Source: Mycobacterium sp. E183
GTDB lineage: Bacteria > Actinomycetota > Actinomycetes > Mycobacteriales > Mycobacteriaceae
Reading direction: 5' to 3'
DNA: 64,000 nt
Assembly: GCF_001667735.1 (NCBI RefSeq)
Contig: NZ_LZJN01000191.1
Location: 1-64,000 of the forward strand
Made by a program: the position numbers and the translations under genes. Under the pieces are notes generated by a model. That model made no database searches. It was not told the DNA's origin and saw nothing but the letters and a program-made list of their open reading frames with translations. This document shows, piece after piece, positions 49,175 through 60,580 of this stretch; position 1 is the first letter of the stretch, and each line of letters starts with the position of its first letter.

Positions 49175-49849
49175 ATGGACTACAGCGCGCGCCGGCCCGC
49201 CGGCTTCTCGTTGCCGCTGCTTTCGACGCTGTGCGTGACGCTGCTCTTCGGCGGGATCGCCGTCGGCGTCGGCCTGGGCGGCGTGATGCCGTTGCCGTAT
49301 GGGCCGGCGGCCGCGGTCGTGGCCTACGTCCGCGCGCAGCCGGTCGCCGGGCGCGTCGTCGCGGTTGCGACGTTCGCGTCGTCGGTCCCCCTGGCCGTCT
49401 ACGCCGCGACGGTGGGCGTGCGGCTGCGGCGCCTCGGGGCGGGCGGGCCGGGAGCCGCGATCGCGCTGACGGGGGGCATCTTGGCGGCGGGCGCGCTGGG
49501 GCTGTGCGGATTGTTGGCCTGGCCGCTGTCGCAGCCCGGAGTCGCCGCGGACGCGCCGTTGGTCCGGGTCCTGTACTTGCTGGTGTTCCTCGTCGGCGGC
49601 CCGGGGCATATCGTCGCCCTGGGTCTGCTGGTGGCCGCGATGGCGGCAACCTCGCTGAACCTGGGGGTGCTCCCGAGGCCGGTCGCCTGGGCCGGCCTGG
49701 TAACCGCCGCCCTCGCCGAAGCGGCGCTCGGGGTGTTGATCTGGCCGGATCTGGGCGTGATCCTGCCAATCGCGCGGGTGCTGGCGCTGTCTTGGCTGGT
49801 GCTGGCCGGGGCGCTGCTGCCGTTGCGGCGCAACGACATTCGGGAATGA
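49175..49849 (+). CDS. Multi-pass membrane protein of unknown function
   Basis: This 224-residue protein has six predicted helices (about 15-40, 60-82, 95-120, 130-158, 165-188 and 192-214) and short loops. It resembles DUF4386-type or similar actinobacterial membrane proteins only in general shape. It lacks charged residues within the helices that would suggest a transporter. It has its own likely leaderless promoter and converges on the MBL-fold gene, separated by 4 nt. I cannot assign a role. Confidence 0.7.
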   Translation: MDYSARRPAGFSLPLLSTLCVTLLFGGIAVGVGLGGVMPLPYGPAAAVVAYVRAQPVAGRVVAVATFASSVPLAVYAATVGVRLRRLGAGGPGAAIALTGGILAAGALGLCGLLAWPLSQPGVAADAPLVRVLYLLVFLVGGPGHIVALGLLVAAMAATSLNLGVLPRPVAWAGLVTAALAEAALGVLIWPDLGVILPIARVLALSWLVLAGALLPLRRNDIRE

Positions 49850-49853
49850 GGAG

Positions 49854-50693
49854 TTACGGGGAGTCGATCTCGACGCGATGCAGGTCGTCGCCGAGCTCGA
49901 TCCGCCCGCCGAACCGCGATGCCGCCAGCGCCCGCCACTGTTCTTCTTGGCCCGGCACCAGCGCCGGCACGTAGTGCGTCATGACGAGGGTGCCGACCCC
50001 CGCGCGTGCGGCGGTTTCCGCCGCCTCTTCTACGGACGAGTGGTAGTCGCAGATGTCCTGCAGCCGTTGTTGCGGGATGTTGGCGACGATGTCCTTGCGG
50101 ATCACGGTGTGCACCAGCGCGCCGGCTCCCGCGGCCAGCTCGTCGAGGCCCGCGCAGGGGACCGTGTCCCCGGCGAGCACCACCGACGCCGTCCCGTAGT
50201 CGACGCGAAACCCGATCGTTGGCGCCACCGGCCGGTGATCGGTCGGCGCGACGCGGATCGACACGCCATCGCGGTCCCACACCGCCCCGTCGGTGCATTC
50301 GTGGACCTCGACCGCCGGCGGGGCGTTCAGGTCGGCGTGGTGGGCGAGCCGGTACTCGATGTCGTGGCGGAACGCGTGCAGCGTGGCCTCGACCGTCTCC
50401 GCTATCCCGGGCGGCCCGATGATCGGCAGCGGCGCCGGATCGGGCGCGAAGGTGCTGATCCAGCGGGTGATCAGGAGATCACCGAGGTCTCCGATGTGGT
50501 CGCTGTGCAGATGGGTGATCAGCAGCGCCGACAATCCCGCCGCGCCCACGCCGACCGCCGCCGCGCGCTGCAATACACCGCGGCCGCAGTCCACCAGAAA
50601 TACCTGCCCGCCGGCCCGCACCAGAGTCGACGGCCCGGCGCGGTTTGGGTCGGGGATCGGGCTTCCGGTCCCGAGCAGCGTGATCTCGATCAT
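49854..50693 (-). CDS. Metallo-beta-lactamase-fold hydrolase, RNase Z-like (Rv2407 family)
   Basis: This 279-residue protein starts MIEITLLGTGSPIPDPNRAG. The zinc motif ITHLHSDHIGD gives H61, H63, D65 and H66, and later metal ligands lie in VVLAGDTVPC and MTHYVPA. The order fits the RNase Z/arylsulfatase-like branch of the superfamily. Mycobacterial members are often annotated rnz by similarity. The exosite arm of true tRNase Z is short or missing, so tRNA 3' processing is not certain. It is transcribed opposite to the CBS gene, as Rv2407 is to Rv2406c. Confidence 0.85.
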   Translation of the reverse strand: MIEITLLGTGSPIPDPNRAGPSTLVRAGGQVFLVDCGRGVLQRAAAVGVGAAGLSALLITHLHSDHIGDLGDLLITRWISTFAPDPAPLPIIGPPGIAETVEATLHAFRHDIEYRLAHHADLNAPPAVEVHECTDGAVWDRDGVSIRVAPTDHRPVAPTIGFRVDYGTASVVLAGDTVPCAGLDELAAGAGALVHTVIRKDIVANIPQQRLQDICDYHSSVEEAAETAARAGVGTLVMTHYVPALVPGQEEQWRALAASRFGGRIELGDDLHRVEIDSP

Positions 50694-50891
50694 GGCCCTT
50701 ATCTTGCAAGCCCCAGCCCCGCGCAGTGGCCCAATCGCGCGATCAGACCCGGCGCGGCGGCGCGGGCCGGTTTCGAACGCCGACGTCAGGGTATGGACAC
50801 GGATCGGCTACCGGTTCTCGCCATGGCTTTTGCGCCGCGCGAGTTAGCCGTAGCCTGGTGTGAAGCCGATCACAACCAGCTGGAGGCCTTG

Positions 50892-51320
50892 ATGCGGATT
50901 GCAGACGTCTTGCGGAACAAGGGCGCGGCGGTGGTGACCATCAATCCCGAGGCGACGGTCAAAGAGCTGCTCGCGGGCCTCGCCGAGCAGAACATCGGCG
51001 CCATGGTGGTGGTAGGCGACGAGGGCGTCGTCGGCATCGTCTCCGAGCGCGACGTCGTGCGTCAGCTGCACACCCATGGCGCCAGCGTGCTGTCACGCCC
51101 GATCTCGAAGATCATGACCGCTACCGTCGCGACCTGCACAAAGGCCGACACGGTGGATTCGCTGAGCGTGCTGATGACCAAGAACCGGGTGCGTCACGTC
51201 CCGGTGCTCGACGGCAAGAAGCTGATCGGCATCGTCAGCATCGGCGACGTGGTGAAGACCCGGATGGAAGAACTCGAGGCCGAGCACCAGCAGCTGCAGT
51301 CCTACATCACGCAGGGCTGA
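50892..51320 (+). CDS. Tandem CBS-domain protein (Rv2406c family)
   Basis: This 142-residue protein is made of two CBS motifs only: MRIADVLRNKGAAVVTI...GIVSERDVVRQL (about 5-60) and ISKIMTATVATCTKADTV...GIVSIGDVVKTRM (about 72-128). It ends in a short helical tail. Stand-alone CBS pairs bind adenosine nucleotides and act as energy sensors or adaptors; the partner here is unknown. The length equals Rv2406c (142). ATG 50892 is supported by CTGGAGG; TAGCCT at 50851-50856 may be its -10 box. Confidence 0.9.
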   Translation: MRIADVLRNKGAAVVTINPEATVKELLAGLAEQNIGAMVVVGDEGVVGIVSERDVVRQLHTHGASVLSRPISKIMTATVATCTKADTVDSLSVLMTKNRVRHVPVLDGKKLIGIVSIGDVVKTRMEELEAEHQQLQSYITQG

Positions 51321-51338
51321 GCGCCGCGCGACAGGCGC

Positions 51339-51938
51339 CTAGCTCCACGAGTAGTCGGCGCGCAACCGCTCGGCCACCAGGTCGAAGATCTCCCGATCCA
51401 GAATCGCGCCCTCGCGGCGAATGCTTTCCTCCGGCACGTCGAGCACCCGGTCCAGCCTGACCCAGCTGTGCCTGCCCTCGTAGTCCCACGCCCCGGAGCC
51501 GATCCGGACCCAGTCCCGGTCCTCGGCGTGGCGCTCCTGGCTGGACAGCATCAACCCCAGCAACACCCGACGGTCCCGCCCAACGACGAGCACCGGCCGG
51601 TCCTTGCCGCGGGTCGGATCGTCTTCGTAGACGACCCACGTCCACACGATCTCGCCGGGATCGGCTCGACCGTCGAGGTCCGGGGCGTAGACCAGCTTGC
51701 GCGCCCGCTGGCCGGTGGGGAAGCTCGTGCTGGTCACCGGGCGGCCCGCGGTGACGGCCGGCGGTTGCGGCGCGGCGGCCGCGATGACGTTCGCGGTGAT
51801 CTTGACGGCCTGCTGCAGTTCTCGCAGCACCGTCTGCGAGTTCTGCACGTGCCGGGCCAGCCGCGGGGCCCGATCGAAGACCAGGTTCTCGGCAAACCGC
51901 TGGAACGTCTTCCACTGGGATTTGCGGGCAGACGCCAT
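51339..51938 (-). CDS. PemK/MazF-like protein without a visible antitoxin (Rv2405 family)
   Basis: This 199-residue protein has an N-terminal helical region (1 to about 85) rich in Arg and Gln, then a MazF/PemK-like beta-barrel: DPGEIVWTWVVYEDDPTRGKDRPVLVVGRD (about 92-121) and LMLSSQERHAED. The motif PGEIVW...DPTRGKDRPVLV is the RNA-binding core of MazF-type endoribonucleases. There is no small antitoxin ORF on either side: the CBS gene is convergent and lepA divergent. The N-terminal extension could be an inhibitory or targeting domain. A TATGCT box (51945-51950) 6 nt from the ATG suggests a leaderless mRNA. Confidence 0.8.
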   Translation of the reverse strand: MASARKSQWKTFQRFAENLVFDRAPRLARHVQNSQTVLRELQQAVKITANVIAAAAPQPPAVTAGRPVTSTSFPTGQRARKLVYAPDLDGRADPGEIVWTWVVYEDDPTRGKDRPVLVVGRDRRVLLGLMLSSQERHAEDRDWVRIGSGAWDYEGRHSWVRLDRVLDVPEESIRREGAILDREIFDLVAERLRADYSWS

Positions 51939-51944
51939 ATTCGC

Positions 51945-51950
51945 AGCATA
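51945..51950 (-). promoter_or_regulatory. -10 box (TATGCT) for the PemK-like gene
   Basis: Read on the minus strand, TATGCT ends 6 nt before ATG 51938. Confidence 0.5.
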
Positions 51951-51959
51951 GACGCGCGC

Positions 51960-53915
<1,956 letters not shown>

Positions 53916-53917
53916 CC

Positions 53918-54646
53918 GTGCTGCTGATGCGAGCCGTCACTGTCGTCGGTCTCAGCCTGCTGGGCACCGGATGCGTCACGACAGTGGCCGGAACCCCAAC
54001 CCGCACCGGCCCTCTCGGCGCGTCCGCGTTGCCGCTCGAACAGGTCCTACCGGACGACGCGGAGGTCAGCGCCGCCGTGGGAAACGAGCTGCCGCCCCAC
54101 AGTCCGCCGCTGGTGGGTGGTATCGAGGTGCTGCCCAACGGGATTCGTGACGCCGGCGGCGCCGCTCCCATCGAATGCCTCGGCGCCGTCGACCCGGCGA
54201 TGCGCCTCGTCTACGAAACCGGCCCGGTGCGCCGCGTCGCGACGCAGCGCTACTGGAATTACGGCTCCGGCGTGCAGGTGTCCAGCGCGACGGCAGCGGC
54301 GATCGAGCTGGCGACCGCGTCCGACGCGCAGCGACTCTTCGCGTCCTTCGTGCAGCAATGGCAAAACTGCACGGACACCACGGTCACCATGTACACACAC
54401 GATGAGAGCGCCACCGAGTTGTACTCGAAGGTGACCGACGTCCGAGTCGACGGGCCGGTACTTTCCGCCACCGTCATCGCGTGGGACAACCATCACACCC
54501 CGCCAACCCCGGACGAGCGGGCGGTGGGCACCGCGGGCGACGTCATCGCCGACGTCAAGGTCGCCGTCGCGCCGCACGTGCCGGCCGGGACGCGGGCTGT
54601 CGACGTCGTTCAGGCTATGTTGCGAAAAGTCTCGAGCACCAACTGA
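53918..54646 (+). CDS. lppR: LppR-type lipoprotein, copy 1
   Basis: This 242-residue lipoprotein has the signal peptide MLLMRAVTVVGLSLLGTGC with lipobox LGTGC (Cys about 19). It is followed by the PknH-extracellular-domain-like fold seen in LppR, LppH and related mycobacterial sensor lipoproteins. Conserved cysteine sites include ECLGAVDP and WQNCTDT. It starts 3 nt after the lepA stop, so it is likely co-transcribed with lepA, as lppR is in M. tuberculosis. The ligand is unknown. Two paralogues follow in tandem. GTG 53918 is chosen; ATG 53927 would also work. Confidence 0.85.
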   Translation: MLLMRAVTVVGLSLLGTGCVTTVAGTPTRTGPLGASALPLEQVLPDDAEVSAAVGNELPPHSPPLVGGIEVLPNGIRDAGGAAPIECLGAVDPAMRLVYETGPVRRVATQRYWNYGSGVQVSSATAAAIELATASDAQRLFASFVQQWQNCTDTTVTMYTHDESATELYSKVTDVRVDGPVLSATVIAWDNHHTPPTPDERAVGTAGDVIADVKVAVAPHVPAGTRAVDVVQAMLRKVSSTN

Positions 54647-55425
54647 TGTCGATGCGCCGGACGATCCTCGCCTGCCTGTTGACCGTCGCGCTCGCGACGG
54701 GTTGCACGGTCGACGGCACCGCGCGGCCCGCGCCGAATCTGAAACCGCGCCCGGTGATTGGGCAACCCGTCAAGAAAGTGCTCCTCGATGACGCCGAGCT
54801 GTCGAAGCTGCTGGGCCAGTCCTTCGGGAGCAAGAACGAACTCCCGGCGCGGTTCGGCGGTCCCGAGGTGCTGCAGCCGGCCTTCGGCGCGGCCTCGCCC
54901 GCCAACTGCGTCGGTGTCACCTCGATGATGGTGAAGGATGCGTACCGATCCGCCGACGTCAAGAACGCCGCGCGGGAGACGTGGTGGAACCAGCGCGGAC
55001 CGGCGAAGGTGATCAGCGTCGCCGAGGGCGTGGTCGCGCTGTCCAGCACCGGCGGGGCCGCCGCGCTGTTCCAACAGTTTGCACAACAGTGGCGCGACTG
55101 TGAGGGCACGACCGTGACCATCGGACGTCCCAGCATCATCATCGACCGCCCCGCGATCGTCTTCTCGGACACCATCTCTGAGGTAAGGGTCTCCGAATCG
55201 GTTCTGGCCGCGACCGTTTCGATCGACACCCAATTGCCCGGCATACCGTCGAGCGGGCCCAGGCCCGAGGCGCGCGCCATCGGCGTGCGGGGGAACTGCC
55301 TCGTCGAAGTCGAAGTGGCGTTCTTCAATTCGACGCGCTCGTCGGATGAGGGCTCCGGCGATGTGCACCGCAGCGCCATCGACATCGCGCACGCCATGAT
55401 GGACAAGGTCAGCGGGCTGAGCTGA
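54646..55425 (+). CDS. LppR-type lipoprotein, copy 2
   Basis: This 259-residue protein has the signal MSMRRTILACLLTVALATGC with lipobox ALATGC and the same sensor-like fold: VLLDDAELSKLLG, NCVGVTSMMVKDAYRSADV, FAQQWRDCEGTTVTI and GVRGNCLVEVEVAFFN. Three matured-domain cysteines are visible in these motifs. ATG 54646 overlaps the stop of copy 1 by 1 nt, so the two are coupled. It is closer to copy 3 than to copy 1 by these motifs. An anchored extracytoplasmic ligand-binding role is inferred from the fold. Confidence 0.85.
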   Translation: MSMRRTILACLLTVALATGCTVDGTARPAPNLKPRPVIGQPVKKVLLDDAELSKLLGQSFGSKNELPARFGGPEVLQPAFGAASPANCVGVTSMMVKDAYRSADVKNAARETWWNQRGPAKVISVAEGVVALSSTGGAAALFQQFAQQWRDCEGTTVTIGRPSIIIDRPAIVFSDTISEVRVSESVLAATVSIDTQLPGIPSSGPRPEARAIGVRGNCLVEVEVAFFNSTRSSDEGSGDVHRSAIDIAHAMMDKVSGLS

Positions 55426-55509
55426 CCGGCAGCTGCCACAAACCTGGGACTTCTCTGGGGGTTGAGCTGTGCTCACGCGTGGGCGACGGCTTCGCCGCGC
55501 CGTCGAGCC

Positions 55510-55515
55510 TAAGCT
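55510..55515 (+). promoter_or_regulatory. -10 box (TAAGCT) upstream of the third lipoprotein
   Basis: TAAGCT would start a transcript near 55522, about 24 nt before ATG 55546, with GGGAGG in between. Confidence 0.4.
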
Positions 55516-55545
55516 CGGGTGAAGTGGGAGGTAGCCGAGAAGCGC

Positions 55546-56382
55546 ATGGAAAGAATTTGCGGTAGCGAATTGCCGCCTTCTGCGTTTGTCGCCGTGGCGA
55601 CCGGTAGAAGCGGCGGCCGGCGAGCACGTTGTTACGCCGTAGCACTTTTGGTCGTGCTGATCTCGGCCACGGGCTGCTCCACCACCGTCGGTGGCGCGGC
55701 GCGGGCTCCGGCGAACCTCACGACGCGATTCCTCGACGGGCACACCCTCGAGCGGGTGCTCCTCGGCAAGAGCGCGCTGTCCCGCGTTGTCAGGGAGCCC
55801 GTGGAACTCGACCCGGGTTTCCCACCGTTTGTCGGGGGACCCGAGATGTTGGGTCGCGTGCGGTCGGAGGGGTCCGAAAGCTGCCTCGGGGTGGCAGTGA
55901 TGATGCGGGCGGGCGCCTATCGGTCCGCGAACGTCAAAGCCGTTGCCTTCACTACGTGGCGGCCCACTGCCCCGTCCGGCGCGGCGGTCATCCGCGTGCA
56001 AGAGGCCGCCATCGGCCTGCCCACGGCCGATCAGGCCTACGCGCTGTTTTCGACGATCGCCAGGCGGTGGCAAGAATGCGACGGAAAGACCGTCCCCATT
56101 GCGGGCGGCAGTCTGCCGCTGGAAGTGAAAGTCAGTCACGTGCAAAGCGCGAGTTCCGTTGTCGCCGCGACTATTTCGACACAGTGGAACATGCCACCGT
56201 CGTTTTCGCCGCCAGCGCTTCCCGCTGAGCGGGCTGTCGGGGTCCGGGACAATTGCCTCATCGAAGTCGAGGTCGACTTCTTCGACGCACCAAGCGCATT
56301 GCAAGACGGCACGCGTGACGCGAACGCCAGGGCGCTCGACATCGCCCAAGTCATGCGAGACAAGGTGAGCGCGCTGAGCTGA
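55546..56382 (+). CDS. LppR-type lipoprotein, copy 3
   Basis: This 278-residue protein has an unusually long basic N-terminus before the signal helix (CYAVALLVVLISATGC; lipobox ISATGC). The sensor-like domain repeats the motifs of copy 2: SCLGVAVMMRAGAYRSANV, WQECDGKTVPI, RDNCLIEVEVDFF and ALDIAQVMRDKVSALS. ATG 55546 fits the -10 box and a GGGAGG site. GTG 55594 would give a shorter, more usual signal peptide and GTG 55519 a longer one. A 120-nt gap separates it from copy 2, so it may be expressed on its own. Tandem 58-bp repeats begin 12 nt after the stop. Confidence 0.82.
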   Translation: MERICGSELPPSAFVAVATGRSGGRRARCYAVALLVVLISATGCSTTVGGAARAPANLTTRFLDGHTLERVLLGKSALSRVVREPVELDPGFPPFVGGPEMLGRVRSEGSESCLGVAVMMRAGAYRSANVKAVAFTTWRPTAPSGAAVIRVQEAAIGLPTADQAYALFSTIARRWQECDGKTVPIAGGSLPLEVKVSHVQSASSVVAATISTQWNMPPSFSPPALPAERAVGVRDNCLIEVEVDFFDAPSALQDGTRDANARALDIAQVMRDKVSALS

Positions 56383-56394
56383 TTCGCGGTACGG

Positions 56395-56676
56395 ATGGCG
56401 GCGACCCGCGTCGCCCGGCCTGACGGCCGCGCTCGCGATCGCCGCGGTGTTGATGGCGGCGACCCGCGTCGCCCGGCCTGACGGCCGCGCTCGCGATCGC
56501 CGCGGTACGGATGGCGGCGACCCGCGTCGCCCGGCCTGACGGCCGCCCTCGCGATCGCCGCGGTACGGATGGCGGCGACCCGCGTCGCCCGGCCTGACGG
56601 CCGCGCTCGCGATCGCCGCGGTACCGATGGCGGCGACCCGCGTCGCCCGGCCTGACGGCCGCGCTCGCGATCGCCG

Positions 56677-56678
<2 letters not shown>
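56395..56678. repeat. 58-bp tandem repeat, about 4.9 copies (VNTR/MIRU-like)
   Basis: Units start at 56395, 56453, 56511, 56569 and 56627, each exactly 58 bp apart and nearly identical (variation mainly in the GGTGTTG/GGTACGG/GGTACCG segment). Each unit holds GGCGAC-CCGC-GTCGCC and CGGCC-TGAC-GGCCG inverted repeats and the palindrome GCGATCGC. The array fills the whole gap between the convergent lipoprotein and trehalase genes and runs up to the trehalase stop codon. It is not CRISPR: there are no unique spacers. Size and context match mycobacterial interspersed repetitive units. Confidence 0.95.
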
Positions 56679-58778
<2,100 letters not shown>

Positions 58779-58782
<4 letters not shown>

Positions 58783-60014
58783 CCGCGGCGTCGGGCGAAC
58801 CTCGGGGCGTGCTCGGGCAGCGGGCCGATTGCGACGAGGTAGCCGAGCAGTCTCCGCAGGGCTGTGGAGCGGCCCACCAGCCGCACGCCCGGTGGCGCGC
58901 GGTCCTCGTTCCGGGCCACCGCCGCGGCGATCACGTTGGCGTGGATCCCCCGTTGCGCGGCCTGCAGCAGCGCGGTGGGCAGCCAGCGGCGCGCCTGCAC
59001 CCGGGCCAGCCGCCAGACGGGCACCCGACCCGTGCGCAGCGGGCCGGCCAGGATGCGGGCGGCGGCCACCGCGTCGGCCACCGCGAGGTTGATGCCGATC
59101 CCGCCGACCGGCGACATCGCGTGCGCGGCGTCGCCGATGAGCAGGACGCCGTCGGCATACCAGCGGCGAAGCCGATTCAGTTGCACATCAAGCAGTTTCA
59201 CGTCGTCGAATGACGTCAGCGTCCGCACGCGGTCACCCAGCCAGGGCACCATGGCGACCAGCACCCGGTGCAGCGCCTCGATGCCCTCGGCCCGCAGCTG
59301 GGTGTCGGTTCCCTTCGGGATGATGTAGGCGATCTGGTAGTAGTCGCCGCGATCGATCACGATGACCGCGTGCCCGGCTCGCAGCACCCCGCCCAGCCCC
59401 CGCGGATCCCCGGGATGGCGGGGCAACCGGAACCACCACACGTCCATGGGCGCGCCGAAGCTGTGCGGTTCGAGGCCGACCGCCGAACGCACCGTGGAGG
59501 AGCGGCCGTCGCAGGCGACGGTCAGCTCGGCGCGCATGCTCCCAACCTCGCCGGTCTGGTTGCGGTAAGTGACGCCGACGACCCGGTCTCCGTCCCGGAT
59601 CACGCCGGTCACCTCGGTGCTGCGCAGCAGCCGGAAGCTCGGCTCGGCCTCGGCCGCGGTGGCCACCAACTCCAGGAAGTCCCATTGCGGCACCAGGGCG
59701 ATGTGCTTGTGGGCGCCGGGCAGGCGGGTCAGGTCGAGCGCCACCGGTTCGTTCTGTATCTCCATGCGGACGGTGTCGATGAGGCGATGCGGGATCTGCG
59801 CGAACCGCGCGCCCAAGCCCAGCTCGTCGAGCAGGCGCAGCGTGCTCGCGTGCACGGTGTCGCCGCGAAAGTCGCGCAGGAAGTCGGCGTGCTTTTCCAT
59901 CACCGTGACGTCAACGCCGGCGCGGGCCAGCAGCAGTCCCAGCACCATCCCCGCCGGGCCGCCACCGACGATCAGGCAGGCCGTCGCCCCGGGCGCGGGT
60001 GGCGGGGCGGACAT
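58779..60014 (-). CDS. FAD-dependent monooxygenase (PHBH-like fold)
   Basis: This 411-residue flavoprotein has ATACLIVGGGPAGMVLGLLLARAG (dinucleotide-binding GxGxxG-type, about residue 10), a CDGRSS motif (DG fingerprint, about 185) and GVLLIGDAAHAMSPVGGIGINLAVADA (FAD/ribityl GD motif, about 300). It belongs to the aromatic hydroxylase/2-polyprenyl-phenol hydroxylase superfamily. The substrate is not predictable. ATG 60014 is chosen because it lies six residues before the fold; the longer frame to 60242 overlaps the divergent small membrane gene. It overlaps the trehalase start by 4 nt on the same strand. Confidence 0.9.
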
Positions 60015-60055
60015 GCGCCGATCTTGGCACATTGGAATTCCACTGCACGGCCGAA

Positions 60056-60061
60056 TAGGGT
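60056..60061 (+). promoter_or_regulatory. -10 box (TAGGGT) for the 60069 gene
   Basis: TAGGGT ends 7 nt before GTG 60069, so a leaderless mRNA is likely. Confidence 0.5.
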
Positions 60062-60068
60062 GAGCCGC

Positions 60069-60263
60069 GTGACCGCGTTCCTGAATTGGTGGGACGGCAA
60101 CGAGCTGTGGCTTTCCGGGCTCGCTTTCGTGCTGCAAGCCATGGTGGTGATGCCGGTCGTGCTCGTCGTGGCCGCGGTCACGGCGGGGCTGCTCGACGGC
60201 CTGCTTGGCAAGAGCATCGCCCTGATGCGCCGGGCCCGCCACGCCGGTGAGGCGCCCGGGTAA
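60069..60263 (+). CDS. Small membrane protein, Rv2401A-like by position
   Basis: This 64-residue protein (MTAFLNWWDGNELWLSGLAF at the start) has one long or two short hydrophobic segments (about 14-48) and a basic tail (SIALMRRARHAGEAP). The N-terminus WWDGNELW is Trp-rich, like other small actinobacterial membrane proteins next to sulfate permease genes. Size and position fit Rv2401A, an unstudied mycobacterial membrane protein. GTG 60069 is set by the -10 box. A 25-aa membrane peptide frame follows after 5 nt. Confidence 0.75.
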   Translation: MTAFLNWWDGNELWLSGLAFVLQAMVVMPVVLVVAAVTAGLLDGLLGKSIALMRRARHAGEAPG

Positions 60264-60268
60264 CCCGC

Positions 60269-60346
60269 ATGCCTCGGTCGCACGTGACGTTGATTCTGGT
60301 CGCGCTCGTGGTGCTGGTCATCGTCGCGTGGTGGCTGACGCACTGA
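60269..60346 (+). CDS. 25-aa single-pass membrane microprotein
   Basis: ATG 60269 encodes MPRSHVTLILVALVVLVIVA followed by WWLTH, a short positive N-terminus and an uninterrupted 18-residue hydrophobic helix. It begins 5 nt after the stop of the previous small membrane gene, so re-initiation or coupling is plausible. The codon pattern (GTC, CTG, GTG) is typical of genuine mycobacterial membrane helices. No family is known to me. The hydrophobicity makes it worth keeping as a real small gene. Confidence 0.55.
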   Translation: MPRSHVTLILVALVVLVIVAWWLTH

Positions 60347-60399
60347 GCGCGGTTTGCCGGCTCGGCCCCTCGAGCGGTGGCGGGCATGCCGATTCCTGT

Positions 60400-60405
60400 T
60401 AGGCT
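60400..60405 (+). promoter_or_regulatory. -10 box (TAGGCT) of the sulfate operon transcript
   Basis: TAGGCT ends 7 nt before ATG 60413, making the cysteine-leader ORF leaderless and giving a 168-nt leader before subI. Confidence 0.6.
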
Positions 60406-60412
60406 TCCCGCC

Positions 60413-60466
60413 ATGCATGTGACATCCGGTGTGGAACGCCATGTCTTCGTGCACTGTTGTCGCTGA
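60413..60466 (+). CDS. Leaderless polycysteine leader peptide (uORF), cysteine attenuator
   Basis: ATG 60413 encodes MHVTSGVERHVFVHCCR before TGA. Two consecutive cysteine codons (TGT TGT, 60455-60460) sit just before the end. Leaderless short ORFs with consecutive Cys codons have been described in mycobacteria as cysteine-responsive attenuators of sulfur-assimilation operons. When charged tRNA(Cys) is low, the ribosome stalls at the Cys pair and downstream structure changes to allow subI expression. The position directly ahead of subI-cysTWA and the perfect -10 spacing support this role. Confidence 0.8.
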   Translation: MHVTSGVERHVFVHCCR

Positions 60467-60480
60467 CTGCCAAACCCGTG

Positions 60481-60555
60481 TGCGGTCTGGTATGGGGTTC
60501 GTGAGGTCTCCCTCCGTTTAAAGGCGCCTTTCCGCAGCAACGGGACAATCGTCCG
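60481..60555 (+). promoter_or_regulatory. Structured leader between polycysteine uORF and subI
   Basis: It contains TGCGG (60481-60485) complementary to CCGCA (60533-60537), the self-complementary AAAGGCGCCTTT (60520-60531), and a later hairpin-forming ACGGGAC/GTCCGT pair. These overlapping pairings are what an attenuator needs. The subI ribosome-binding site (GGAAGG) lies just beyond. Confidence 0.55.
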
Positions 60556-60580
60556 TAAGTCCCCGTCCTGGAAGGCCCGA

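Noticed and set aside
49148..49769. Extra minus-strand ORFs opposite the 49175 membrane protein gene
   Set aside because: They are Arg/Pro-rich shadows without RBS or domain; the plus-strand frame has proper membrane helices and a -10 box.
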